Assembly (NCBI RefSeq): GCF_003855255.1
Contig: NZ_CP034072.1
Coordinates: 248,001-312,000, forward strand
Length of the DNA: 64,000 nucleotides
Reading direction: 5' to 3'
Origin: Mycolicibacterium nivoides
GTDB lineage: Bacteria > Actinomycetota > Actinomycetes > Mycobacteriales > Mycobacteriaceae
Part shown: positions 1 through 9,018 of the stretch, one piece after another
How the letters are laid out: every line of letters begins with the position of its first letter
How positions within the stretch are numbered: the stretch's first letter is position 1
The notes under the pieces: model-generated
Seen by the model: only the letters and a program-made list of their open reading frames with translations
Databases searched by the model: none
What the model was told of the DNA's origin: nothing
Position numbers and translations under genes: made by a program

Positions 1-371
1 ACGACGGAATCGGCATCGACGAATTCGTCGACTGGCTGATCGAGGCCGGCTACCAGATCGAGCGCATCGCCGATTTCGGAGAATGGTTGCAGCGCTTCGA
101 GACTGCCCTACGCGCGTTGCCCGAGCGCCAACGCAGGCATTCGGTGCTACAGATCTTGGCCTCGCAGTTCACAAGGGATTTGGAAGCCCCGGAGCCCACC
201 CACGGATCCTATGGCCCGACCGATCGATTCCGGGCCGCGGTGCGGGAAGCCGGAATCGGTCCTGACACCGAGAATCCAGATATTCCAAGCATCTCACCGC
301 CCATCATCACCAAATACGTCACCGAATTGGAGCGGTTCGGCCTGCTTCCGCCGCTCGAATCGTCGGCATAG
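1..371 (+). CDS. Carboxylic acid reductase, C-terminal fragment
   Basis: The window opens inside a gene. Reading from base 3 in this frame gives about 122 residues ending at TAG 369-371. Visible segments such as DEFVDWLIEAGYQIERI, ALPERQRRHSV and YGPTDRFRAAVREA match, from memory, the extreme C-terminus of mycobacterial/nocardial carboxylic acid reductases (adenylation, carrier-protein and NADPH thioester-reductase domains, reducing acids to aldehydes). Only the tail of the reductase domain is present, so no catalytic motif can be checked. In H37Rv the comparable gene (fadD9) does not lie beside Rv3050c, so the gene order here differs from that species. Confidence 0.75.
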   Translation, partial: DGIGIDEFVDWLIEAGYQIERIADFGEWLQRFETALRALPERQRRHSVLQILASQFTRDLEAPEPTHGSYGPTDRFRAAVREAGIGPDTENPDIPSISPPIITKYVTELERFGLLPPLESSA

Positions 372-441
372 CGGGTTGTGCTCCTGAGGTGGGACTCGGG
401 AGTTCGGGAATCGCGAGCCGGTGCGCACGGTTCGTCCACAT

Positions 442-795
442 ATGACAACAAACGGCGATGTTGCGTCCTTCGGTCCTAACGCGCCCGGATACGTGTGGAA
501 GTCGGCAACGGACGTCGAACCGATCGAAGTCTCTCCCGGAATCACCGTGCAGCCGCTCTGGCGGGGAGCCAACGGTGCGAAGGCGGCGGTGACAACCATC
601 GCGGCGGGCGCTGTCTGGGACGGCGAAGACCTACATGACCCCGGGCCCGAAGAGGTCTACGTCGTCTCGGGCGTCTTCAATGACGGCGTCAACGACTACA
701 CCGCGGGAACATTCCTGCACGCCCCGGCCGGGTCGTGGCATGTCCCGCAGTCTGCCGAGGGGTGTGTGCTGTTCCTTTTCTACCCAGAAGGCTAG
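442..795 (+). CDS. Small cupin-domain protein (ChrR-type cupin)
   Basis: A 117-residue single-domain protein. The central part has the cupin pattern: LHDPGPEEVYVVSGVF resembles cupin motif 1, and TAGTFLHAPAGSWHVP resembles motif 2 with a final His. This looks like the ChrR-type cupins, which bind a metal ion in a small beta-barrel; some act as anti-sigma or stress sensors and many have no known role. I chose ATG 442 over GTG 421 because the cupin homology begins well after it and the extra seven residues look like non-coding sequence. No sigma factor gene lies next to it, so an anti-sigma role is not supported. Function unknown. Confidence 0.65.
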   Translation: MTTNGDVASFGPNAPGYVWKSATDVEPIEVSPGITVQPLWRGANGAKAAVTTIAAGAVWDGEDLHDPGPEEVYVVSGVFNDGVNDYTAGTFLHAPAGSWHVPQSAEGCVLFLFYPEG

Positions 796-811
796 GTAGG
801 AACCAGCATGG

Positions 812-1216
812 TTAACCCCCGATAGCAGAACGCCACTCGTCGTACATGGCCTCGATCAGTATCGCGACTTCGTCGTAGGTCTCCCAGGTATCCGGTGTTT
901 CGTATGTCGAGTCGTAACGGGCGACGACGGGCACATCGCCAAAACGCCGAAGGTAGGGGCGGTAAGCGGCTGAGGTGAACGCATTGCCTGTATCGGTCAG
1001 CATGAACGGATCGATCTGGTCGACACAGTGCCGGCGTAGATATTCACCCGGGGTGATCATCCGCTCGTGGAGCTCTGAGGGGGCATGGTCGGGCTGCGCC
1101 ATGCCGTGCAATGCAAGCCATGCCATGAACATCCCGATGTGGGTGCTGGCGGCCGCCGGCACCAGCCCGTTTTCGATCGCCGTGTCGTGATGCCAGCCGG
1201 CGTCGTCGTACGTCAT
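812..1216 (-). CDS. Conserved hypothetical protein (YDDA/THIGMF family)
   Basis: A 134-residue soluble protein with no signal peptide or membrane segment. It begins MTYDDAGWHH and has STHIGMFMAWLALHGM a little later. This pair of motifs is typical of a small bacterial family of unknown function (I recall it as DUF7832). The C-terminal half, VVARYDSTYETPDTWETYDEV, is acidic and probably helical. The gene ends close to the convergent cupin gene. No catalytic residues are recognisable and the neighbours give no functional hint. Confidence 0.6.
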   Translation of the reverse strand: MTYDDAGWHHDTAIENGLVPAAASTHIGMFMAWLALHGMAQPDHAPSELHERMITPGEYLRRHCVDQIDPFMLTDTGNAFTSAAYRPYLRRFGDVPVVARYDSTYETPDTWETYDEVAILIEAMYDEWRSAIGG

Positions 1217-1283
1217 GGGTCGAGGCTATGCCCTGCGAGGCGTGCCCCGCTGCACAGATTCTCGTTCTGCGAGGCTCGACGAA

Positions 1284-1877
1284 TCAGGCCGGGAGCGCCT
1301 TCACGATGTCTGATGCCGCCCGCGTCCACGCTGCGACGTCGGGTGGCGCGGGGATATTGCCGGCCACGAGCACCACATTCGCCAGATACTTGTCGGTGGC
1401 TACCCGCATCGCCGGGAAAGCGTCTGGGCGCGTGAGTGGTTCGATGATCATGCGCTGTCCGATGCCGGGAACTTCCGTGGCTCCCGGTTCGCCGATGTCG
1501 GCGAGGAGCTGCTTGGTGATGAGACCGGTGGACGGTGATTGAACCTTGATGGTCGCCGTGAACGACAGAACGCCACCGGCGGTGGTGTAGTAGTTGCAGC
1601 TGTGCCCGGCGGTTCCGTCGGACCTCTTGATCTCGGTGTCCCGACCGTCATCGATCTCGACGCCTGCCAGGTCCGACATCTGCCGACCGCTGAGCAGGCA
1701 GTCGGTGGGCAGGACATGTTCACGCCACATCCCGGTGGGCGAGCGCTGAGCTGGTGCATCGTGAACCCCGGCGACTGGTTGCCCGGTCACGACGTGCGAA
1801 CAGGCAGCGGCACACGCGAAGGCCCCGAGGGCCACAGCGAATCCGCATTTCCTGCCGAATCGTCCTGGCAAATGCAC
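1284..1877 (-). CDS. Putative lipoprotein of DUF3558-like type
   Basis: A 197-residue exported protein. A basic start, a hydrophobic stretch and a lipobox-like AAAC place the lipidated Cys near residue 26, so the mature protein would be anchored to the outer face of the plasma membrane. Two further Cys (in PTDCLL and HSCNYYT) could form a disulphide, as in the DUF3558 lipoproteins and PknH-sensor-like proteins common in mycobacteria. The C-terminal half carries a pattern of short beta-strands ending in WTRAASDIVKALPA, also reminiscent of those families. No ligand is known. It stands alone on the minus strand. The family assignment is tentative but export is well supported. Confidence 0.6.
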   Translation of the reverse strand: MHLPGRFGRKCGFAVALGAFACAAACSHVVTGQPVAGVHDAPAQRSPTGMWREHVLPTDCLLSGRQMSDLAGVEIDDGRDTEIKRSDGTAGHSCNYYTTAGGVLSFTATIKVQSPSTGLITKQLLADIGEPGATEVPGIGQRMIIEPLTRPDAFPAMRVATDKYLANVVLVAGNIPAPPDVAAWTRAASDIVKALPA

Positions 1878-1972
1878 GTTGCCACGCTATCCGATGGATA
1901 GAGGAGATCGGGGCACGTGCGGTGGCGGAAAAATCAATGGCGGTCGCCGTGGCCAGCCCGCACGCTTGAGGT

Positions 1973-2809
1973 ATGGAGGCCCACCTGCATCAGTCACCGG
2001 CCGAGTTCGAATCGGCGGAGCGGTCCGTGTACCGCCCGGACCCCGTGCTGTTCACCTTGGAGCTGACGACACTGCACACGGCGCCCTGGCCCGCCGAGCG
2101 AATACTGCTGTCGGTAGCCAACGGAAACGGTGTCGCGGGTGCGGCGGTCCAGACGCGCGACTCGGTGCTGTTGGTGAACGGCCTGCCGCCCGAGACTGCG
2201 TTGGCCGCAGCCCAGGCGCTGGCTGGCGCAGGGACGAACCTGTCTGGGGTGCGCGGAACACCGGCGACGGCAACGTCTTTCGCTCAGGCGTGGCATGCGG
2301 TCACAGGTGTGCAAGCGAGTGAGTCATCCCGCGACGTGCTCTACCGGCTCGGTGAACTGGTACCTCCGAGTGGTGTGGCCGGCGACTGGCGAACCGCCGA
2401 AACCGGGGACGCGGAGACCGTCGTGCGCTGGCTGAACGAGTTCTTCATCGAGGCATTCGGCGAGCCATCGAATGTCGAGGCGAGTCGGGCGATGCTCACC
2501 TCGATCGTCGATGCCGGCGACCATGTCCTGCTGTGGGTGGTGGACGGCGAACCGGTCAGCATGGCGCGGGTGCGCGCTGCCGTCGCCGGCGCCTCTCGTA
2601 TCGGCCCGGTCTACACCCCGCCCGGACACCGCGGCCACGGGTATGCGGCCGCGGTCACCGCCGCCGCCGCGCGATTCGCGCGCAGCGAAGGTGCCAGGGA
2701 GGTGGTGCTGTTCGCCGACACCGACAATCCGGTGTCCAACCGGGTGTATCAGCGCATCGGCTTCGTGGCCGTCGCCGAGGACGTGCGGTACACGCTGAGC
2801 GGAGACTGA
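1973..2809 (+). CDS. GNAT-family N-acetyltransferase with N-terminal extension
   Basis: 278 residues. The C-terminal half (about 135-278) is a GNAT acetyltransferase: the acetyl-CoA-binding loop is seen as RGHGYA at 220-225, followed by the helix AAAVTAAAARFAR and the late motif NPVSNRVYQRIGF (252-264). The first 130 residues form a separate, poorly conserved domain that looks like a degenerate GNAT fold (the start of strand ERILLSVANGNGVAGAAVQ). Such proteins acetylate amines using acetyl-CoA in the cytoplasm; the substrate cannot be told. Start ATG 1973 is the first in the open frame and the upstream base composition looks non-coding. Confidence 0.75.
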   Translation: MEAHLHQSPAEFESAERSVYRPDPVLFTLELTTLHTAPWPAERILLSVANGNGVAGAAVQTRDSVLLVNGLPPETALAAAQALAGAGTNLSGVRGTPATATSFAQAWHAVTGVQASESSRDVLYRLGELVPPSGVAGDWRTAETGDAETVVRWLNEFFIEAFGEPSNVEASRAMLTSIVDAGDHVLLWVVDGEPVSMARVRAAVAGASRIGPVYTPPGHRGHGYAAAVTAAAARFARSEGAREVVLFADTDNPVSNRVYQRIGFVAVAEDVRYTLSGD

Positions 2810-2872
2810 TCGACTGCTCGTGTGCCGTGGCAGGCGACGGTGCATGGCACGGCACGGCACGAGGAGGCACCG

Positions 2873-3286
2873 CTACGGTGTCGGCACCTCCGGCGGTGCC
2901 GGTGCCGGATCCGGCATGTGCCCTGGCTCGTCGGGAAGAACGGTCTCCGCACGTACCTCGTAGGTGTCGTTACTGTTGACCTTGTCTTCGACCCAGCCGC
3001 CGGGGTAATAGGTGCAGTTGGTGCCAAAGTAGGAGTTGGAGCAGCTGCTGGTCGGGTTCTGATAGTGACGGGGAATTCCGATGAGTCGGTGCCTGGTCCA
3101 CGACCCGTCCGGTCGGAGCGGCTCGTCGCAGATTTGACGCGTCTCCGAACCAAGGAAGCCCCACGGGCGTTTCTCGCAGTTCGGCGGAATTTCGGCACTT
3201 GCGGCGGGCGCGTAGAGCGTTGTGGCGCCGAAGGCCATCCCCAGTCCTAGTAGGAGAAGAGCACGGCCGGTGCCGCTTACTGTCAT
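2873..3286 (-). CDS. Small secreted Cys-containing protein (CDGP-type)
   Basis: 137 residues with a clear Sec signal peptide (hydrophobic 9-30, cleavage expected after APAASA). The mature part has paired Cys residues (NCEKRPW, QICDEPL, SCSNSYFGTNCTYYP) and a proline-rich acidic tail. This combination is typical of the small secreted mycobacterial proteins annotated as CDGP-domain proteins; their role is unknown. It should be exported to the periplasm or cell wall and folded with disulphides. It is monocistronic, and the 319-bp space upstream would hold its promoter. Confidence 0.65.
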   Translation of the reverse strand: MTVSGTGRALLLLGLGMAFGATTLYAPAASAEIPPNCEKRPWGFLGSETRQICDEPLRPDGSWTRHRLIGIPRHYQNPTSSCSNSYFGTNCTYYPGGWVEDKVNSNDTYEVRAETVLPDEPGHMPDPAPAPPEVPTP

Positions 3287-3605
3287 GGCGATCCTTTTCG
3301 ATTGTCGAAGATTGAAGGCAGCGTCAATTTAATCGAAAGTGATGTTTGCCGCGGGTGAATCGGCGCTGGAAGGAATGGGTGCGGCCGCCAGGGCGGGCCG
3401 TGTCTCGACCCGATGAATCCATCTGCCCCTACTTCGCCCCTGCGATGAAGCGCGGCCGGCCCGTCAGTCATCCGCAGATGCGGACGCTTTGAGGAGTTTT
3501 CTCCCGTAGTGACGGTCGGTCTACATCGGCCTATAGCGGCCGGCGCAGAAATGTGAAGCCTCTGCGACAACATCGCAGAGGCTTCACATTTGGTGCTCGG
3601 AACGG
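3287..3605. other. Intergenic region with one terminator
   Basis: This stretch separates the starts and ends of two minus-strand genes. It holds the strong hairpin at 3550-3590 that ends the flavoprotein gene. The remainder (about 3290-3540) must contain the promoter of the secreted protein gene. A 96-residue open frame on the minus strand runs through it but has no family resemblance, codon pattern or credible start, so I treat it as non-coding. Confidence 0.5.
3550..3590 (-). terminator. 18-bp perfect stem-loop terminator
   Basis: Bases 3550-3567 and 3573-3590 are perfect 18-bp inverted copies around a 5-base loop (CAACA). The hairpin begins 16 bases past the stop codon of the minus-strand flavoprotein gene. 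There is no long T-tract, which is common for mycobacterial terminators. Confidence 0.8.
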
Positions 3606-4784
3606 CTAGGTGTGCTGTGGGCTCTGCGCCTTCTTGTACAGCGACTTGAGCAGCAGGTCACGGAAGGTGTGGTTGTCCAACGCCTTCAGGCCCGCGCCCG
3701 CGACCGCAGGGATCCCCGCGAGCTTGTTGAAGAAGCGGCCGCGCCGGTATTCCCGACCCCACGCGGCGCGCATCCGCTGCTCGTAGTTGGTGAAGTCGTC
3801 TGGGCCGCCGTTGGTGAGCGCGGCGATCGCGCACTCGCCTGCGGTCAAGCCGGATTCGAGCGCCTTGGAGATACCCGCACCGGACACCGGCTTGCCCGCA
3901 CCCAGCGAGTCACCGGCGAACAGCACGCCCGGACGCCACGGCGGCCACGCCGTGAAGCCCATCGGCAATCGCCAGGCCCGCACGCTCTTGTTCTTCTTGA
4001 GTTCCTCGATCGGCGGCAGTTCCCATTCGGCAGGCAGGGTCCGCATGAAGTCGCCGAGGAACTGGGTGGCGTTGATCGACTGCCAGTTCTTGTAGCTGTT
4101 CACGTAGCCCAGGCCGATGTTGAACCGGCCCCCGCCCATCGGGAAGATCCAGCCGTACCCGGGCAGCTGATCACCCTGGAACATCAGCTTGAGGTAGATC
4201 TCGAAGGCATCGCTGTCGGGGCGGTTGGCGTGCATCTCGGACCGGATGGCGATGGCCGAGTAGCCGTTGTACTCCGAGTCGATCTTCAGCGCGCGCTTGA
4301 TGGGGGAGTAAGCGCCATCGGCCGCGATGACCGCGTCGCCGTAGACCTTCTCACCGCTCTTGAGCACCACTCCGACCACGCGGCCCTTGGCGTCGAACTC
4401 GGGTCCGGCGACCTCGGCGCCCTGGCGCACCTCCGCGCCGGCCGACTCGGAGTGCTTGAGTAGCAGTGTGTCCAGTTCGGTCCGACTCACGGTGTGGCCG
4501 TGGTCGGGCATGCCGGGACGCCGAGGGAAGGACAGATCCCACTCGCTGGGGCTGTACACGGTCACCTTGTTGACCCGATGGAACTTGGAAACCTCGTCGG
4601 CCAGGCCCATCTTCTGCAGGTAGCTCACCGCGCGGGCGGTCAGCCCGTCGCCACAGGGCTTGTCGCGGGGGAACTCTGCCTTGTCCAGGACCAACACCTT
4701 GGCGCCGGTCTGAGCGGCCTGCCACGCCGCGGCTGACCCCGACGGGCCGCCACCTGCTATGACCAGGTCGTATCGCTGCGTCAT
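3606..4784 (-). CDS. Geranylgeranyl reductase family flavoprotein (MenJ-like)
   Basis: 392 residues, the normal length for this FAD family. The N-terminus has the dinucleotide-binding motif GGGPSGSAAAWQAA, followed by the family signature FPRDKPCGDGLTARAV. The second FAD motif, GDSLGAGKPVSGAGISKALESG-type, lies near residue 290. Members saturate isoprenoid chains using reduced FAD; the mycobacterial example MenJ (Rv0561c) reduces one double bond of the menaquinone side chain at the membrane. This is a relative, possibly a paralogue, and its substrate is not shown by the sequence. It is divergent from the TetR gene at 4936, with an inverted repeat in the shared intergenic region. Confidence 0.75.
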   Translation of the reverse strand: MTQRYDLVIAGGGPSGSAAAWQAAQTGAKVLVLDKAEFPRDKPCGDGLTARAVSYLQKMGLADEVSKFHRVNKVTVYSPSEWDLSFPRRPGMPDHGHTVSRTELDTLLLKHSESAGAEVRQGAEVAGPEFDAKGRVVGVVLKSGEKVYGDAVIAADGAYSPIKRALKIDSEYNGYSAIAIRSEMHANRPDSDAFEIYLKLMFQGDQLPGYGWIFPMGGGRFNIGLGYVNSYKNWQSINATQFLGDFMRTLPAEWELPPIEELKKNKSVRAWRLPMGFTAWPPWRPGVLFAGDSLGAGKPVSGAGISKALESGLTAGECAIAALTNGGPDDFTNYEQRMRAAWGREYRRGRFFNKLAGIPAVAGAGLKALDNHTFRDLLLKSLYKKAQSPQHT

Positions 4785-4843
4785 GAGCCTCGTCTCATCG
4801 GTTGACTGTGGCTGCGATAGTACCCAAGCGAGCTGTCGGGGGC

Positions 4844-4867
4844 TTGACGGGCGAACGCCCGGGTCAA
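4844..4867. promoter_or_regulatory. Inverted repeat TTGAC...GTCAA, candidate operator
   Basis: TTGACGGGCG (4844-4853) faces CGCCCGGGTCAA (4856-4867): GGGCG/CGCCC pair directly and the outer TTGAC/GTCAA halves pair after a two-base bulge. It lies between divergent genes (starts 4784 and 4936). A TetR dimer from the adjacent gene is the obvious candidate binder. Binding is inferred. Confidence 0.45.
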
Positions 4868-4935
4868 ACGGTACAACCGCGTGTTGTGAGGCGGTCTGGG
4901 CAGGTCAGCGCTATCAGGGCGGGTACAGTGATCGC

Positions 4936-5676
4936 GTGCGGCGAACGTCGAGATCACATTCCAGCGATAGCCCGGGCGTCAAGGTTGACGCCCGTAGCGA
5001 GCGCTGGCGTGAGCACCGAAAGAAGGTGCGGTCGGAAATCGTCGACGCCTCGTTCCGGGCGATCGACCGGTTGGGCCCCGAGGTCAGCCTGCGGGAGATC
5101 GCCGAAGAGGCCGGTACGGCCAAGCCGAAGATCTACCGTCACTTCGCCGACAAGTCCGACCTGTTCCAGGCGATCGGCGAGCGGCTGCGCGACATGCTGT
5201 GGTCGGCGATCTTCCCGGTGATCAACCTCGGTGCCGATCCGGCCCGGGAAGTCATCCGCCGCAGCGTCGAACAGTACGTGCTGCTGGTCGACGAACACCC
5301 CAACGTGCTGCGGTTCCTGATTCAGGGCCGATTCGCCGAACAGAGCGAATCGACCATGCGCGCACTCAACGAGGGCCGCGGCATCACGCTGGCGATGGCC
5401 GACATGTTCTCCAACGAGCTGCGCGAGATGGAGCTGGACGGGGCCGCGATCGAACTGGCGGCGTTCGCCACCTTCGGTGCGTGCGCATCGTCCACGGACT
5501 GGTGGCTGGGCACCGAAGAGGACAGCCCGCGCCGGATGCCGGCCGAGGAGTTCGTCAACCACCTGACCACGATCATGGTCGGTTCCATCAACGGCACCTG
5601 TGAATTGCTCGGCATCTGGATCGACCCGGATCTGCCGCTTCACGAGGGTGTCCAGCGTCGCCAGCACGCCAGCTGA
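4936..5676 (+). CDS. TetR-family transcriptional regulator (Rv3050c-like)
   Basis: With GTG 4936 the product is 246 residues, the length I recall for Rv3050c. Residues about 25-70 form the helix-turn-helix domain: REIAEEAGTAKPKIYRHFADK is a typical TetR recognition helix and turn. The rest is an all-helical ligand domain. In H37Rv the order Rv3050c, Rv3049c, Rv3048c is the same as here, so it probably regulates the downstream monooxygenase and/or the divergent flavoprotein. The ligand is unknown. Longer in-frame starts upstream are rejected because they read through the intergenic inverted repeat and encode Cys-rich non-homologous sequence. Confidence 0.8.
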   Translation: MRRTSRSHSSDSPGVKVDARSERWREHRKKVRSEIVDASFRAIDRLGPEVSLREIAEEAGTAKPKIYRHFADKSDLFQAIGERLRDMLWSAIFPVINLGADPAREVIRRSVEQYVLLVDEHPNVLRFLIQGRFAEQSESTMRALNEGRGITLAMADMFSNELREMELDGAAIELAAFATFGACASSTDWWLGTEEDSPRRMPAEEFVNHLTTIMVGSINGTCELLGIWIDPDLPLHEGVQRRQHAS

Positions 5677-5756
5677 TCACCTCGTTGACAGTCGGGTCCC
5701 AGGTCCGGAGACTGGGGAATATCCGGTACCGCCGTTCCCAGAAAAGGACCTGAGCT

Positions 5757-7298
5757 ATGACGGCTGCCCAACCCTCGCCGCAGGGTCAGCAACCAATCCG
5801 CACCCGCGCCCTGATCATCGGCAGCGGGTTCTCGGGGATGGGGATGGCGATCGAGCTGCAACGCCGCGGCGTCGATTTCCTCATCCTGGAGAAGGCCGAC
5901 GAGTTCGGCGGGACATGGCGCGACAACACCTACCCGGGGTGTGCCTGCGACATCCCGTCGCACATGTACTCGTTTTCCTTCGAGCCGAAGGCCGACTGGA
6001 GCCACATGTGGTCATTCCAGCCCGAGATCCAGGACTACCTGCTGGGCGTGGCCTCCAAGTACGGGCTGCGCCGATACACCCGGTTCAACACCCATGTGGA
6101 CCGCGCGCACTGGGACGACCAGGAGCTGCGCTGGCACGTGTTCAGCGACAGCGGCCAGGAATTCATCGCCCAGTTCCTGGTCTCTGGCGCAGGCGGCCTG
6201 CATATCCCGCAGATTCCCGACATCGAGGGACGCGAGGAATTCACCGGTGCGGCTTTCCATTCCGCGGAATGGGACCACAGCGTCGACCTCACCGGCAAGC
6301 GGGTCGCGGTGATCGGCACCGGTGCCAGCGCCATCCAGATCGTGCCCGAGATCGTCCGGGACGTCGCCGAGCTGCACCTCTACCAGCGCACCCCGGCATG
6401 GGTCATGCCGCGGGTGAACAACAAGTTCCCGCAATGGATTCGGCGCACGTTCAGCTATGTGCCCGGCACCCGCGCCGCGATGCGCGCCGCCATCTACTGG
6501 ATCCACGAGGGCGTCGGCTTCGCCATGACGCAGCAGCCGCGGCTGCTCAAGATCGGCGAGGCGATGGGCCGCTACAACATCAACCGCAGCATCAAAGACC
6601 CCGAGCTGCGCCGCAAACTCACGCCGAGCTACCGCGCCGGGTGCAAGCGAATCCTCAACTCCGACACCTACTACCGCGGGATCGCCAACCCCAAGACCCA
6701 GGTGATCACCGAGTCGATCACCCGGATGACCCCCACCGGCATCGTGACCGCCGACGGCGTCGAGCACCCGGCCGACGTCGTGGTGTTCGCCACCGGCTTC
6801 CACGTCACCGACTCCTATACCTACGTCGACATCAAGGGTGCCGGCGGCGAGGACCTGGTGGACCGCTGGAACCGCGAGGGAATGTCCGCCCACCGCGGCA
6901 TCGCGGTCGCGGGGATGCCCAATCTGTTCTTCCTGCTGGGGCCCAACACCGCACTGGGGCACAACTCGGTGGTGTTCATGATCGAGCAGCAGATCCGCTA
7001 CGTGGGTCAGGCGATCGCTGCCGTCGACAAGGCCAGGGCCGAGGCGCTCTCACCCAGCCCTGCCGCCCAGGCGGAGTTCAACGCCGAGCTGCAACGCGAT
7101 CTGGCCGACACGGTGTTCAACACCGGAGGTTGCCGGAGCTGGTACATGGACGCCCACGGCGTCAACCGCACCCTGTGGAGCGGCATGACCTGGCAGTACT
7201 GGCTGGCAACGCGCAAGCTGGACCCGAAAGAGTTCGATTTCATCCATGAGGCGAGCGACACGAAAACACTAGATGCTGGGGTCCCAGCAGGTGCTTAG
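5757..7298 (+). CDS. Flavin-containing Baeyer-Villiger-type monooxygenase (Rv3049c-like)
   Basis: 513 residues. The FAD Rossmann motif IIGSGFSGMGMAIEL is at the N-terminus, the NADPH motif VIGTGASAIQIVPEI in the middle, and between them the Baeyer-Villiger fingerprint FTGAAFHSAEWD (F-x-G-x3-H-x3-W-D). Such enzymes insert oxygen next to ketones, or oxidise S/N centres, using NADPH and O2; mycobacteria carry several, including EthA. The substrate cannot be read from sequence. It starts 80 bases after the TetR gene on the same strand, so the pair may be co-regulated. A run of Ala/Gly at the C-terminus is unremarkable. Confidence 0.85.
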   Translation: MTAAQPSPQGQQPIRTRALIIGSGFSGMGMAIELQRRGVDFLILEKADEFGGTWRDNTYPGCACDIPSHMYSFSFEPKADWSHMWSFQPEIQDYLLGVASKYGLRRYTRFNTHVDRAHWDDQELRWHVFSDSGQEFIAQFLVSGAGGLHIPQIPDIEGREEFTGAAFHSAEWDHSVDLTGKRVAVIGTGASAIQIVPEIVRDVAELHLYQRTPAWVMPRVNNKFPQWIRRTFSYVPGTRAAMRAAIYWIHEGVGFAMTQQPRLLKIGEAMGRYNINRSIKDPELRRKLTPSYRAGCKRILNSDTYYRGIANPKTQVITESITRMTPTGIVTADGVEHPADVVVFATGFHVTDSYTYVDIKGAGGEDLVDRWNREGMSAHRGIAVAGMPNLFFLLGPNTALGHNSVVFMIEQQIRYVGQAIAAVDKARAEALSPSPAAQAEFNAELQRDLADTVFNTGGCRSWYMDAHGVNRTLWSGMTWQYWLATRKLDPKEFDFIHEASDTKTLDAGVPAGA

Positions 7299-7349
7299 CC
7301 CCAGGGGTAGTGTCGTGAGTGCTGTTCGGCAAACAAAACGACCTGGTGA

Positions 7350-8336
<987 letters not shown>

Positions 8337-8879
8337 CTAGTTGGCGTACGGGTTGCGCCCCTCGCCGGTGTTGAGCAGCAGCGGGTTGTTCACATCGAGG
8401 GCATGGCTGCCGCCCGGGCTGAGGACGAAACCCGCTCCGTCATACGAGTTGCTGCACACCGTCACCGTGCCGTCGGTCCCGCACGTCACATCGCGGAAGC
8501 TGATGCGTGATCCGGGCAGCAGCCGGTTCGGCAGCTTGTCGAACACGAACAGCGGCCGGTTGTCGCTGACGAACGTGGGCAACCCCCGTTGTCCGCCCGT
8601 GACCGCGTTGGCCCCGTCTGGTGCTGCGGGCAGCGGGCCGCTGCAACCGTAATTGCCCGACCCGCGACTGATGGCGCATGCGATATCGCCCGGCACCGCA
8701 AATGCGTAGTACTCGCCGTTCTGCATCGCGAAGTCCGACGGCTTCACCGGCGTCAGGGCGTTGAGATTGAGCGGCGGTGGGGGTGGAGGCGGCGGCGGGT
8801 CCGCCGCAGCCACGCCGGGGAAACCCACGCCGGCGCCGATCGCCGCGCTCATCAGGGCCGCCAGCATCATTGTGCGCAT
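8337..8879 (-). CDS. Secreted proline-leader protein of unknown function
   Basis: 180 residues from ATG 8879. A Sec signal peptide (MRTMMLAALMSAAIGAGVG, cleavage near GVAAA-DP) is followed by an unbroken run of about nine prolines, then a domain with four Cys (IACAI, NYGCSG, VTCGTDG, VCSNSYDG) likely to form two disulphides. Such exported, Pro-leader, disulphide proteins are frequent in mycobacteria, and none of the family has an established role known to me. It ends back-to-back with nrdF2 (stop codons adjacent, no gap), so no terminator separates the convergent genes. Confidence 0.65.
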   Translation of the reverse strand: MRTMMLAALMSAAIGAGVGFPGVAAADPPPPPPPPPLNLNALTPVKPSDFAMQNGEYYAFAVPGDIACAISRGSGNYGCSGPLPAAPDGANAVTGGQRGLPTFVSDNRPLFVFDKLPNRLLPGSRISFRDVTCGTDGTVTVCSNSYDGAGFVLSPGGSHALDVNNPLLLNTGEGRNPYAN

Positions 8880-9018
8880 CACGTCACCATAAGGCGTCAC
8901 CACCTGGCACGCAGTACTGCCCGGGCGCAAAGTGCCTGCTTCGGTGACCGCGCTTTTCGATCGCTCACTCAGCGTTCGCCCAGTGAGCTGACAGTTGGCG
9001 TTGATATGAAATGAGCTG

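Noticed and set aside
3283..3573. Possible 96-residue gene in the 3.3-3.6 kb gap
   Set aside because: No homology or ribosome site; it overlaps the terminator hairpin and the promoter region of the secreted-protein gene.
5600..7249. 549-residue plus-strand frame over the monooxygenase
   Set aside because: Arg/Pro/His-rich out-of-frame shadow; the real frame carries all FAD/NADPH motifs.
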